Under the pieces are notes generated by a model. It was not told where the DNA came from. It ran no database searches and was given only the letters and a program-made list of their open reading frames with translations. A program made the position numbers and the translations under genes. Of a DNA stretch of 64,000 bases, positions 8,428 to 16,775 are shown piece by piece. Source of the stretch: an uncultured Eubacterium sp. (GTDB taxonomy: Bacteria; Bacillota; Clostridia; Lachnospirales; Lachnospiraceae); assembly GCA_900552795.1 (NCBI GenBank), contig USBB01000009.1, positions 1 through 64,000 on the forward strand, in the 5' to 3' direction. How positions within the stretch are numbered: the first letter of the stretch is position 1; each line of letters opens with the position of its first letter.

Positions 8428-9786
8428 CTAAAATAAATTAACAATATCCTTAAACATAACATAAACCATAAGAAGCATCAGAAGTACCATGCCAACGAAA
8501 TGCACCATACCTTCTCTCTCCTTTTTTATAGGCTTTCCTCTTACAAGCTCAATAAGCAGAAATACAAGTCTTCCGCCATCAAGCGCAGGTATAGGAAGTA
8601 AGTTCATAACACCCAGATTGGCACTTAACATGACTGTAAAGTTAAGCACACTTAACATCACATAAAATGCTCCGTCCGGCTTACTTTGTGAAACAACTGT
8701 ATTTACTGCATCTACAACACCTACAGGACCTGACAAATCATTTACACCTACCTGTCCTGTAAACATCATTCCCACACTTTTTACAACCATTTCTATCCAG
8801 TAACCGACTTCGCTAAACGCATACCCTATTGTCTCAAGCGGACTTACTTTCTGCCTGAAGCCATAGCTCTCAAACCCTGAATAGTATCCTTGTACCTCAA
8901 CCATTCTTGGAGTAACTGCCAAGGTCTGTTCATTATCTCCTCTTTTTATAACAAGTTCAATTTCTTTTCCACCCGACCTGTTAAAAATATCAGTTATTAT
9001 ATTTTCCTCATCAAGCACAATACCGTCAGCTGACAATATCACATCGCCTTGCTTTAATCCGGCCGCCTCAGCCGGCGAGTCCTCGGCAACACTCTCTATA
9101 TAGGTACCGTTTGTAACTGTAACTCCCATCTGGTAGTTTGATATCTTTTTAAATTCAGGTGTAACTGTAGTAGTATATTTTTGTCCGTCTCTTAAATATG
9201 TTATATTCATCACATCTTTGCTGTGATAATAATTATAAAATGAATATTCCTTTGAAAAAGTTATATTGTTGTTATTTATTTTTACAATTCTGTCTCCTGC
9301 CTGAATCCCTGCCGCAGATGCAGGCGAATTTGGAGCCACCTCATCTACATAGCAAAGATCGGTTCCCACAGCCCCGATTATAATTACCGCAAAAACAAAC
9401 GCAAGCAAAAAATTAAATAGCGGCCCAGCTGCTATTACGGCTATTCTTGACCATACAGGTTTGTTTGCAAATGATTTAGACTCATCATATTTCTTTTTTA
9501 AAGATGAAGCAGTTTCATCTTCCTCTTCGCTTTCATATTCATCATCTGTAACACCGGGCTCTGATATTATATCATCGCCAAGCATCACACATGCTCCGCC
9601 GAAAGGAATAAGCTTAAAACAATACTCAGTTCCATTTTTTGTTGTACTAAAAAGCTTCGGTCCGAATCCAATTGAAAATTCTACAACAGCAATTCCGTTA
9701 GCCTTTGCAACAATAAAATGTCCAAATTCATGTATAAAAATCACAATTCCAAGCATTAACACTGCCAATATTATATTAAAAATCAA
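8428..9786 (-). CDS. rseP: RIP zinc metalloprotease RseP/RasP (site-2 protease)
   Basis: A membrane-embedded site-2 protease that cleaves anti-sigma factors and signal-peptide remnants. The first membrane helix carries the zinc motif HEFGH; two PDZ-like segments follow, and the second active-site motif NLLPIPALDGGRL lies near the C-terminus before the last helix. An acidic insert (about residues 70-95, DDEYESEEEDE) follows the first helix. The longest frame starts at TTG 9804, but TTG 9786 sits four bases after AGGTGG and gives the usual short N-terminus, so I prefer it; it overlaps the end of dxr by 11 bases. Overlap and order indicate co-transcription cdsA-dxr-rseP-ispG. Confidence 0.93.
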   Translation of the reverse strand: MIFNIILAVLMLGIVIFIHEFGHFIVAKANGIAVVEFSIGFGPKLFSTTKNGTEYCFKLIPFGGACVMLGDDIISEPGVTDDEYESEEEDETASSLKKKYDESKSFANKPVWSRIAVIAAGPLFNFLLAFVFAVIIIGAVGTDLCYVDEVAPNSPASAAGIQAGDRIVKINNNNITFSKEYSFYNYYHSKDVMNITYLRDGQKYTTTVTPEFKKISNYQMGVTVTNGTYIESVAEDSPAEAAGLKQGDVILSADGIVLDEENIITDIFNRSGGKEIELVIKRGDNEQTLAVTPRMVEVQGYYSGFESYGFRQKVSPLETIGYAFSEVGYWIEMVVKSVGMMFTGQVGVNDLSGPVGVVDAVNTVVSQSKPDGAFYVMLSVLNFTVMLSANLGVMNLLPIPALDGGRLVFLLIELVRGKPIKKEREGMVHFVGMVLLMLLMVYVMFKDIVNLF

Positions 9787-10930
9787 TCTTCCACCTGCTT
9801 TCAATCATATCATATACACTTTTTTCAGTATCTAATATCTCCGCCACATCAGGATTTTCTATAAATTTGATATTCTCACACGCAAATTCAATTATATCCG
9901 GTATATCAAGGTATTTGATTTTCTGATTTAAAAACCAGCTCACTGCAAGCTCATTTGCAGCATTAAATGCAGTCGGTATATTTCCTCCTCTTTGTGCAGA
10001 TTCATACGCGAGCTTTAAGCCCTTAAACGTATCAAAATCCGGCTTCTCAAATGTAATTTTTCCTAATTCATAGAAATCTATACGCTGTGTATCTAATTCT
10101 CTCCTGTGAGGATAATACAGAGCATATTGTATAGGAAGTCTCATATCCGGACTTCCAAGCTGTGCCATCACTGCTCCGTCCACAAATTCAACCATAGAAT
10201 GAATTATACTCTGAGGCTGTATAACCACCTGCACTTTATCTACAGATACATCAAAAAGCCACTGTGCCTCCATAACTTCAAGGCCTTTATTAACCATCGT
10301 AGATGAATCTATCGTAATTTTTTTGCCCATAGCCCAATTAGGATGATTGAGCGCATCCGAAAGCGTAACATTTTCAAGGTCTTTTAGCTTCTTACCCCTA
10401 AATGGACCTCCCGAAGCCGTAAGAATAATTTTGCTCACTTCTCTATGATATTCTCCGTTCAAAGCCTGAAAAATTGCTGAATGTTCACTGTCCACAGGAT
10501 ATATGTTCACATTGTACTCTTTTGCAAGCTTCATTATGATATGTCCTGCTGTCACAAGCGTCTCTTTGTTTGCAAGTGCAATATCCTTATGCGCCTTTAT
10601 CGCCTCTATTGTAGGAATTATCCCCATCATTCCAACTACCGCTGTCACAACCACATCTGCACTTTCTATTGTTGCCGACTCTACAAGTCCCTCATCGCCA
10701 TATACAATTTTAACCGGAATATCTGAGACAAGTAACTTAAGTTCATCTGCCCCCTGCTTTGTCGCAGTACATGCAATGAGCGGTTTAAATTCTCTTATCT
10801 GGTCAGCCAGCTCCTTTATCCTCGTTCCTGCTGCCAGCGCAACAACTTTCAAATCTTTATTTTTTCTTATAACATCCAAAGTCTGGGTTCCTATTGAACC
10901 GGTTGAACCCAAAAGAGATACTCCTCTCAT
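9776..10930 (-). CDS. dxr: 1-deoxy-D-xylulose 5-phosphate reductoisomerase
   Basis: NADPH-dependent conversion of DXP to MEP, the committed step of the MEP pathway. The N-terminal nucleotide-binding loop is GSTGSIGTQTL (about 8-18). The metal-binding acidic motif is VDSEHSAIFQAL, the SSTMVNKGLEVMEA active-site stretch follows, and the C-terminal helical domain has NIPTAFNAANELAV. 384 residues is standard. The start is ATG 10930 behind GGAGGAT. It lies 44 bases after cdsA; the leader resembles that of ispG (short AGCAA/TTGCT inverted repeat, then AAATGGAGG). Confidence 0.97.
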   Translation of the reverse strand: MRGVSLLGSTGSIGTQTLDVIRKNKDLKVVALAAGTRIKELADQIREFKPLIACTATKQGADELKLLVSDIPVKIVYGDEGLVESATIESADVVVTAVVGMMGIIPTIEAIKAHKDIALANKETLVTAGHIIMKLAKEYNVNIYPVDSEHSAIFQALNGEYHREVSKIILTASGGPFRGKKLKDLENVTLSDALNHPNWAMGKKITIDSSTMVNKGLEVMEAQWLFDVSVDKVQVVIQPQSIIHSMVEFVDGAVMAQLGSPDMRLPIQYALYYPHRRELDTQRIDFYELGKITFEKPDFDTFKGLKLAYESAQRGGNIPTAFNAANELAVSWFLNQKIKYLDIPDIIEFACENIKFIENPDVAEILDTEKSVYDMIESRWKIDF

Positions 10931-10974
10931 ATTAATCCTCCATTTCTGAGCAACTTTGCTGCAATAAAACTGTT

Positions 10975-11787
10975 TTACATTATTCCGTTCATCACAATAT
11001 ATACTGCCCAGTACACAACTGGCGCCGTAAATATGCAGCTGTCAAATCTGTCAAGTATTCCACCATGTCCCGGAATTATATTTCCGTAATCTTTAATTCC
11101 ATAATCTCTTTTTATTGCAGACGCCGCCAAGTCACCGACTATTGATATAAATGCTCCAAGAAAGCTTGCTGTTGTAAATACTAATACAGGATGCGCAATC
11201 ACTTCCGACATTTTTGCACTTATCACAAATGCATAAACAGCTCCAAGTAATGTGGCTCCAAGTACGCCGCCAACAGCTCCCTCGATTGATTTCTTAGGAG
11301 AAAGCTTTGGAGCCATTTTGTGCTTTCCTAACAGCACACCTGTAAAATATGCAAACGTATCGTTACCCCACGATGCAATAAGAATAAGCCATACTATATA
11401 TATACCATTTTCCATTGCGCGTACTTTATACATATATGAAATCATAAATGCAACATATATAACTCCAAAAAACGCCATCATAACATTATTTGCAGTATAT
11501 CTCGGAAATGTGACAACATATACGGTCATAACGGCCATAAGCATTGCTACTATAAGCAAAACATCAAAATTTTCTTTCCCTGACGCAATTAAAACATAAT
11601 ACATAACTGCGGTAATATATCCGCATACTGCAGGAGCACTTTTTTCAATGCCGGCCGCTTTATAGAGTTCATAGAGTCCAACGAGTGAAAGTGCAAGACA
11701 CAATCCGTATGAAAACCAGCCTCCGAGTGCCAATGAAACAATAACCAATGCTCCTATGCAAATTCCACTTATCACTCTTGTTTTCAC
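10975..11787 (-). CDS. cdsA: Phosphatidate cytidylyltransferase CdsA
   Basis: Makes CDP-diacylglycerol from phosphatidic acid and CTP for phospholipid synthesis. A polytopic protein of 270 residues with about seven hydrophobic segments. The family signature is present near the C-terminus: SAIKRDYGIKDYG followed by PGHGGILDRFDS, with the catalytic aspartates. The start codon overlaps the uppS stop by 4 bases (ATGA type), implying translational coupling. The order uppS-cdsA-dxr-rseP is the standard one in Firmicutes. Confidence 0.96.
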   Translation of the reverse strand: MKTRVISGICIGALVIVSLALGGWFSYGLCLALSLVGLYELYKAAGIEKSAPAVCGYITAVMYYVLIASGKENFDVLLIVAMLMAVMTVYVVTFPRYTANNVMMAFFGVIYVAFMISYMYKVRAMENGIYIVWLILIASWGNDTFAYFTGVLLGKHKMAPKLSPKKSIEGAVGGVLGATLLGAVYAFVISAKMSEVIAHPVLVFTTASFLGAFISIVGDLAASAIKRDYGIKDYGNIIPGHGGILDRFDSCIFTAPVVYWAVYIVMNGIM

Positions 11788-12524
11788 TTTTTATCCTCCT
11801 TTACGCCGCCAAATCTTCTGTCTGTTTTATTATATTTTTCAAAAGCTTTAATTAATTCCTCTTTATCAAAATCAGGCCATAAAACATCCGTAAAATAAAA
11901 TTCTGTATATGCAAGCTGCCACGGAAGATAGTTTGACAATCTCTGCTCACCGCTTGTTCTTATAAGCAAATCAGGATCAGGTATACCTTTTGTATCCAAA
12001 TTATCATTTACAAGCTCTTCTGTTATATCGCAGACATCAAGCTCCCCTGTCTTTATCTTCCCGGCAATTTTTTTTATGCTTCTTGTTATCTCATCTCTTC
12101 CGCCATAATTAATTGCTATGGTAAATGTAAGACCTGTATTGTCCTTTGTCTTTTCCTCTAAATTTTCTATGCTCTTTATTATATCATCACTTAATTCTTC
12201 TCTTTTGCCAATAACTTTACATCGCACATTATTTTTCATAGACTTCTTAACACAGTCTTTAAGATAAGTTCTTAAAATTCCCATAAGTGTGTCAACTTCG
12301 TCCTTAGAGCGCTTCCAGTTTTCCGTTGAAAATGCATATACGGTAAAATATTTCACACCAAGCTCGTCGACTATTTCAAGCATATCCTCAACTACCTTAC
12401 TTCCGACTTTATGTCCGTATGTTCTTGGCATCAAACGTTTTTTAGCCCATCTGCCGTTACCGTCTAAAATAACAGCAACATGATTAGGTATCTTCAAACC
12501 TAATTGTTCGTTAAATATATCCAT
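11784..12524 (-). CDS. uppS: Isoprenyl (undecaprenyl) diphosphate synthase UppS
   Basis: cis-Prenyltransferase that makes the C55 carrier for peptidoglycan and other envelope glycans. The motif HVAVILDGNGRWAKKR near residue 16 holds the catalytic Asp and P-loop-like residues. FSTENWKRS and RTSGEQRLSNYLPWQLAYTEF are the other family blocks. The longest frame starts at 12557, but ATG 12524 has GAGGA six bases upstream and gives a normal 246-residue protein. A hairpin (12564-12602) between frr and this gene may limit read-through. Its leader (about 12522-12541) is the same 20 bases as that of the MltG-N-like gene at 63338-63712. Confidence 0.96.
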   Translation of the reverse strand: MDIFNEQLGLKIPNHVAVILDGNGRWAKKRLMPRTYGHKVGSKVVEDMLEIVDELGVKYFTVYAFSTENWKRSKDEVDTLMGILRTYLKDCVKKSMKNNVRCKVIGKREELSDDIIKSIENLEEKTKDNTGLTFTIAINYGGRDEITRSIKKIAGKIKTGELDVCDITEELVNDNLDTKGIPDPDLLIRTSGEQRLSNYLPWQLAYTEFYFTDVLWPDFDKEELIKAFEKYNKTDRRFGGVKEDKK

Positions 12525-12563
12525 AAAAATCCTCATTCCGCATGTTTTATTTTTCAAGACAAA

Positions 12564-12602
12564 ATCCGTAGAAACCGGTGCGGCACCGATAATCCTACGG
12601 AT
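12564..12602 (-). terminator. Hairpin between frr and uppS, terminator or attenuator
   Basis: On the minus strand ATCCGTAG (12595-12602) pairs with CTACGGAT (12564-12571), with an inner CGGTG/CACCG stem around a 3-base loop. TTTTG follows the last arm directly. It begins eight bases after the frr stop codon. No clear sigma-A promoter is visible between it and uppS, so partial termination (attenuation) is more likely than an operon boundary. Confidence 0.6.
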
Positions 12603-12609
12603 TACACTG

Positions 12610-13161
12610 TTATACTGTAAGAATTTCTTTTGATTTTTCTTCTATAGCCTTGTCAATCTCACTGATATACTTGTCTGTAAGAGTCTGAACTTCATTTTCA
12701 TAGTTCTTTAACTCATCATCTGATATCTCATTAGCCTTGTTCTGCTTTTTAAACAAATCGTTTGCATCTCGTCTTATATTGCGGACTGCAACCTTTGCAT
12801 TATCACCTTTTTTCTTAACATCCTTAGCAAGCTCTTTACGTCTGTCCTCTGTAAGCTCAGGAAATACCAAACGTATAACCTTTCCGTCATTATTCGGAGT
12901 GATACCCAGATCAGATATCATAATAGCCTTCTCAATATCTTTGATAAGACTGCTCTCCCATGGCTGTATCTGAATCATTCTCGCTTCAGGCACAGAAACG
13001 TTAGCTACCTGCTGAAGCGCTGTAGGTGTTCCATAATAATCAACCTTAATTTTATCAAGCACATGAGGATTAGCTCTTCCTGCTCTTATTGAAACATACT
13101 CCTCTCTAAGTGCGTCAACTGACTTTATCATCTTCTCTTCAAATTCTTTAATTTCGCTCAT
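12610..13161 (-). CDS. frr: Ribosome recycling factor
   Basis: A 183-residue RRF that, with EF-G, splits the post-termination ribosome. The typical features are all present: the N-terminal helix with SIRAGRANP, the DYYGTPTALQQVANV hairpin, IQPWESSLIKDIEKAI, and the C-terminal helices with RKELAKDVKKKGDNAKVAVRNIRRD. There are two tandem ATG codons; the second (13161) is six bases from GGAGG and is preferred. It follows pyrH by 66 bases and is the last gene before the hairpin that precedes uppS. Confidence 0.97.
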   Translation of the reverse strand: MSEIKEFEEKMIKSVDALREEYVSIRAGRANPHVLDKIKVDYYGTPTALQQVANVSVPEARMIQIQPWESSLIKDIEKAIMISDLGITPNNDGKVIRLVFPELTEDRRKELAKDVKKKGDNAKVAVRNIRRDANDLFKKQNKANEISDDELKNYENEVQTLTDKYISEIDKAIEEKSKEILTV

Positions 13162-13227
13162 CATTAACCTCCGCAGCGTTCTTTTTTTTATTTTTATAGT
13201 ATTTTTTATATCATGTTTTAACTATTT

Positions 13228-13935
13228 TTAATCTACGGTAACTATCGTTCCGTTAAATTTGCCGGTCATCGCATTTACTATACTATTCTCTTCATTAAGA
13301 CCGAATACCATTAAAGGCATTTTGTTTTCCATGCACATAACAGAAGCAGTCATATCAATAACGCCAAGCTTCTTTTCTACAACCTCTGATATTGACAATT
13401 CATCATATTTCTTAGCACAAGGATTAATCTTAGGATCACTGTCGTATACTCCGTCAATAGCCTTTGCAAGAAGAATTGCATCTGCATCCATCTCTATAGC
13501 TCTAAGCACAACACCTGTATCTGTTGAGAAATAAGGGTGCCCCGTGCCGCCTGCAAAAAATACAACAATACCTCTTTCAAAATATTTGTTGGCTCTGTCC
13601 TTAGAAAACAGCTTTGTCATGCTTCCGCATTCAAACGGAGTCAATATGTTAGTTTTAAGTCCCTCTGAGCGGAATATTTCAGACACATAAATGCAGTTCA
13701 TAACAGTTGCAAGCATACCAATCTGATCCGCTTTAGTTCTGTCTATATTGTCATTTGAGCGTCCTCTCCAATAATTGCCTCCGCCAATAACAATTCCCAC
13801 ATCAATTCCTTTATCAATAATCTGCTTTACCTGTCCTGCTATATCAGCGATAAGTTCGTCATCATAACCTGACTTATTTGCACCGGCTAAAGCTTCTCCG
13901 CTAAGCTTAAGAATTACTCTTTTCAAATCTTTCAT
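13228..13935 (-). CDS. pyrH: UMP kinase
   Basis: Phosphorylates UMP to UDP; amino-acid-kinase fold. The N-terminal LKLSGEAL, the glycine-rich GIVIGGGNYWRGR and TGHPYFSTDTGVVLRA blocks identify the family, and the UMP-binding DADAILLAKAIDGVYDSDP stretch is intact. The longest frame begins at 13947, but ATG 13935 with GAGGTG at good spacing gives 235 residues and the conserved N-terminus MKDLKR. It is 15 bases after the bactofilin stop. In Bacillus the neighbour is tsf; here a bactofilin gene and a terminator intervene. Confidence 0.96.
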   Translation of the reverse strand: MKDLKRVILKLSGEALAGANKSGYDDELIADIAGQVKQIIDKGIDVGIVIGGGNYWRGRSNDNIDRTKADQIGMLATVMNCIYVSEIFRSEGLKTNILTPFECGSMTKLFSKDRANKYFERGIVVFFAGGTGHPYFSTDTGVVLRAIEMDADAILLAKAIDGVYDSDPKINPCAKKYDELSISEVVEKKLGVIDMTASVMCMENKMPLMVFGLNEENSIVNAMTGKFNGTIVTVD

Positions 13936-13950
13936 AATGCACCTCAAAAA

Positions 13951-14631
13951 TCATTTCTTTTTTGTATTTATTCCGAAAATCTCATCTGTATTGATATCAG
14001 AATAACACTGTGAACATCTTCCGTCGATAGTAGCTCCGTTATTAACCTGAACTGTCTTTGATTTGATATCACCTACAATAACAGCTGTTGAATCTACAAT
14101 AACAGGCCCCTTTATATCAATATCACCTTTTACGGCTCCCGCAATAACTGCGGATGATGCCGAAATATTACCTAAAACAACCGTATCCTGCCCTATTTTA
14201 ACAGAAGCTCTTGAAGTCAGGTTCCCATCTATCTTTGCACCATCTGCAAAAATCTCCTCTGCACTTGAATCACCTGTAATAGAACCACTGACTGTAAGTT
14301 TTCCTTTACACGTGACATTTCCCGAAATCCTGCCATACACATCTATAGAACCTGGTGATGACAAATCGCCGGTTACTACAAGTCCCTGTGTTATGACCGA
14401 AGTCTCGTCCGATATAATGTTTTCTTTATCATTATTATCGTTTGAACTTTTAGTATGTTCCACACTTTCTTCAGCAGCATATGGCGGATTAGATTTCTCA
14501 GTCTGTACATCATTCACATTAACATCTAATGTATTAACCATAAAATCCTCATTATCGCTATTTTTTGCAATATCGCCCAAATCGCCGGCTGTTTCTGACA
14601 AATCTTCTTTAAAATCTTTAAAAAATCCCAT
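13951..14631 (-). CDS. Bactofilin (polymer-forming cytoskeletal protein, DUF583)
   Basis: A 226-residue protein with the bactofilin beta-helix in residues about 80-210. It has short repeated hydrophobic/glycine units such as ITQGLVVTGDLSSPGSIDVYG, then TCKGKLTVSGSI and IAGAVKGDIDIKGP, in which every strand ends in a G/N/D turn. The first 75 residues are an acidic, disordered-looking tail with a short amphipathic start (MGFFKDFKEDL). The C-terminal end contains CSQC. Bactofilins self-assemble without nucleotide and scaffold envelope enzymes. The longest frame starts at 14652; ATG 14631 has GGAGG at good spacing. It heads the bactofilin-pyrH-frr unit, with an extended -10 promoter about 40 bases upstream. 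Confidence 0.88.
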   Translation of the reverse strand: MGFFKDFKEDLSETAGDLGDIAKNSDNEDFMVNTLDVNVNDVQTEKSNPPYAAEESVEHTKSSNDNNDKENIISDETSVITQGLVVTGDLSSPGSIDVYGRISGNVTCKGKLTVSGSITGDSSAEEIFADGAKIDGNLTSRASVKIGQDTVVLGNISASSAVIAGAVKGDIDIKGPVIVDSTAVIVGDIKSKTVQVNNGATIDGRCSQCYSDINTDEIFGINTKKK

Positions 14632-14671
14632 CAAAATCCTCCATCGGTTCACATTTTGACACTTGCGCTTA

Positions 14672-14680
14672 ATTATAACA
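14672..14680 (-). promoter_or_regulatory. Extended -10 promoter for bactofilin-pyrH-frr
   Basis: TGTTATAAT on the minus strand: a consensus TATAAT preceded by TG one base away. Only a weak -35 (TTCTAA) is found 17 bases upstream. It lies just past the tsf terminator and about 40 bases before the bactofilin start, so it likely restarts transcription for bactofilin-pyrH-frr. Confidence 0.6.
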
Positions 14681-14737
14681 TAAAAAGTCGAATATTAGAA
14701 GTAGGTTAATAAAATAAATATTAAAAACCCATAAAAA

Positions 14738-14794
14738 TACCCCCTTTCCGATAAACAGTTTTTGTGATTTCAACTGTCTGCCTGAAAGGGGGTA
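14738..14794 (-). terminator. Intrinsic terminator after tsf
   Basis: Perfect 11-bp outer stem (TACCCCCTTTC at 14738-14748 pairing with 14784-14794) and a 6-bp inner ACAGTT/AACTGT stem. On the minus strand it is followed by TTTTTATGGGTTTTTAA. It lies 24 bases after the tsf stop codon and ends the rpsB-tsf unit. Confidence 0.9.
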
Positions 14795-14818
14795 TATTCA
14801 ATCTGTTTTTTGTGTCAA

Positions 14819-15745
14819 TTAACCAAGCTGTGCTGCAACTTCTGCTGCAAAATCTTCATTCTTCTTCTCAAGACCTTCGCCTGTCTCAAAACGTACGAAC
14901 TTCTTAATCTTTATGTTAGCACCGTTAGCCTTTGCAACTGCTGCTACATATGCAGCAACACTCTGCTTGCCGTCCTCTGCCTTAACATAAACCTGATCAA
15001 GAAGGCAGATTTCCTTTAATTCCTTGTTAACACGTCCCTTAACCATACCTTCGATTATCTTATCGTTAGCATCCGGCTTTTCAACCTTAGCTGCTGCTGT
15101 AAGGATTTCTGTCTCTTTTGCAATATATTCAGCATCAACTTCATCTCTGCTTGTATAAACAGGCTTTAAAGCTGCTGCCTGCATAGCTACATTCTTAGCC
15201 ATCTCTTCTATTTCAGCATTAACAACGTCTGTCTCAACGTCAACCAAAACACCAATCTTTCCGCCCATATGAATATATGAAGCCACAAAACCATTTTCAG
15301 CCTGCATCTGTGCAAATCTTCTAATCTTAAGGTTCTCACCGATAACAGCTACCTGACTTGCAAGTTCATCTGCAACTGTCTTTGAAGTATCACCAGCCCA
15401 GCTCTCTGCAAGAAATGCATCTATATCCGCAGCTGTTGTTGTAAGTGCCTGTGCTGCTACTGCATCAACATAAGCATTGAAATCGTTATTCTTTGCAACG
15501 AAGTCTGTCTCTGAATTAACTTCTACGATTGCTGCCTTATTGCCGTCCACAGCTACCTTTACAATACCTTCTGCTGCTATTCTTCCTGACTTTTTAGCTG
15601 CCTTTGCCATACCGTTCTCTCTTAAGTATTCTACAGCCTTGTCCATATCGCCGTCTGTGTTTGCAAGAGCTTTCTTACAATCCATCATACCTGCGCCTGT
15701 CATTTCTCTTAACTCTTTTACCATTGCTGCTGTTACTGCTGCCAT
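14819..15745 (-). CDS. tsf: Translation elongation factor Ts
   Basis: Guanine-nucleotide exchange factor for EF-Tu. The N-terminal UBA-like module has the signature LREMTGAGMMDCKKAL, and the core has VEVNSETDFVAKN, which inserts near the EF-Tu magnesium site. 308 residues, with two dimerisation-type subdomains and a C-terminal helical module; typical length. ATG 15745 is preceded by GGAGG. A hairpin with a T-run separates it from rpsB, suggesting lower expression than S2. A strong terminator follows. Confidence 0.97.
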   Translation of the reverse strand: MAAVTAAMVKELREMTGAGMMDCKKALANTDGDMDKAVEYLRENGMAKAAKKSGRIAAEGIVKVAVDGNKAAIVEVNSETDFVAKNNDFNAYVDAVAAQALTTTAADIDAFLAESWAGDTSKTVADELASQVAVIGENLKIRRFAQMQAENGFVASYIHMGGKIGVLVDVETDVVNAEIEEMAKNVAMQAAALKPVYTSRDEVDAEYIAKETEILTAAAKVEKPDANDKIIEGMVKGRVNKELKEICLLDQVYVKAEDGKQSVAAYVAAVAKANGANIKIKKFVRFETGEGLEKKNEDFAAEVAAQLG

Positions 15746-15786
15746 TTGATAGTTCCTCCATTTTTTAATGTTTTTATTCCAAAAAA

Positions 15787-15816
15787 TGCTTCAACCTGCA
15801 TTTTCAGGCTGAAGCA
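15787..15816 (-). terminator. Hairpin with T-run between rpsB and tsf (attenuating terminator)
   Basis: On the minus strand TGCTTCAGCCTG pairs with CAGGTTGAAGCA (one wobble) around a 6-base loop, and ATTTTTTGG follows immediately. It is a canonical Rho-independent terminator between two genes that are nearly always co-transcribed, so partial read-through into tsf is expected. No separate tsf promoter is evident in the 40 bases after it. Confidence 0.85.
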
Positions 15817-15877
15817 CCTTTTAAACTTCAGTTTATTTTTAAACAAACATGTATAAAAGCAAATTATAATTTTATAA

Positions 15878-16627
15878 TTATGCCTCTTCTACTACCTCTG
15901 CTTCATCTGCCTCTGCCTCAAAATCAGCTGCTTCCAAAGCTTCTGCACCCTGATTAACTTCGATAACTGCATCAGCCATCTTAGCTACAATTAACTTAAC
16001 AGCTCTGATTGCATCATCGTTACCAGGAATAACATAATCTAATTCATCAGGATCACAGTTAGTATCTGCGATACCAATTAACTTAATTCCAAGTGCGTGT
16101 GCTTCCTGTACACAAATTCTTTCTTTCTTAGGATCTACAATAAAGATTGCATCTGGAAGTTTCTTCATTTCCTTGATACCACCAAGGTTCTTCTGAAGCT
16201 TTTCAAGCTCTTTCTTTAAGTTGATAACTTCTTTCTTAGGAAGAACATCGAATGTTCCGTCTTCCTGCATAGTTTCGATTTCTTTAAGTCTCTCGATTCT
16301 GCTGCGAATTGTCTTAAAGTTAGTAAGCATACCGCCTAACCATCTCTCATTAACATAGAACATACCGCAACGTGTTGCCTCTGTAGCAATAGCATCCTGA
16401 GCCTGCTTCTTTGTACCAACGAAAAGAATTGTACCACCGTCAGCCACGATATCAGAAACCGCCTTATAAGCTTCATCAACCTTACCTACTGACTTCTGTA
16501 AATCGATAATATGAATACCGTTTCTTTCTGTGTAGATGTACTCTGCCATCTTAGGGTTCCATCTTCTTGTCTGATGTCCAAAGTGAACACCTGCTTCAAG
16601 TAACTGCTTCATTGAAATTACGCTCAT
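15878..16627 (-). CDS. rpsB: 30S ribosomal protein S2
   Basis: A 249-residue S2. The conserved N-terminus MKQLLEAGVHFGHQTRRWNP, the central YVNERWLGGMLTNF and the C-terminal PGNDDAIRAVKLI are intact. The last 20 residues are an acidic tail rich in Glu/Ala, common in Clostridia. It starts at ATG 16627 behind GGAGG. It has its own strong promoter and a structured leader. In Bacillus it also lies immediately downstream of the fla/che operon, and this window keeps that arrangement. Confidence 0.98.
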   Translation of the reverse strand: MSVISMKQLLEAGVHFGHQTRRWNPKMAEYIYTERNGIHIIDLQKSVGKVDEAYKAVSDIVADGGTILFVGTKKQAQDAIATEATRCGMFYVNERWLGGMLTNFKTIRSRIERLKEIETMQEDGTFDVLPKKEVINLKKELEKLQKNLGGIKEMKKLPDAIFIVDPKKERICVQEAHALGIKLIGIADTNCDPDELDYVIPGNDDAIRAVKLIVAKMADAVIEVNQGAEALEAADFEAEADEAEVVEEA

Positions 16628-16735
16628 TTTAATACCTCCACTGGTTATTTAATCTTTTGCCGACTTCAACTTTCACGGCCACCGGCGCGTAAACCGGCAC
16701 CAGCCGAAAAATCCATCTGCATGTTTTTTACACGC
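16628..16735 (-). promoter_or_regulatory. Structured 5' leader of rpsB (candidate S2 autoregulatory leader)
   Basis: About 105 bases of leader between the promoter and rpsB. It includes a GC-rich stem at 16677-16705, in which two GCCGG/CCGG half-sites enclose TTTACGC and an outer GGC/GCC closes it; this is conspicuous in AT-rich DNA. S2 genes in several bacteria are autoregulated through leader RNA; whether this hairpin is such a site is inference. Confidence 0.45.
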
Positions 16736-16740
16736 TGACC

Positions 16741-16769
16741 ATTATAACAACTTGTCATAAATAAATCAA
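16741..16769 (-). promoter_or_regulatory. Sigma-A promoter for rpsB
   Basis: TTGATT (16764-16769), a 17-base spacer and a perfect TATAAT (16741-16746) on the minus strand. It lies in the gap between the last fla/che-linked gene (stop at 16776) and the rpsB leader, giving rpsB-tsf transcription independent of motility control. Confidence 0.85.
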
Positions 16770-16775
16770 GTACTT

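Noticed and set aside
14063..14659. 198-codon plus-strand frame over bactofilin
   Set aside because: Mirror of a repetitive S/T/I-rich beta-helix gene; no start signal and the minus-strand protein is a clear family member.
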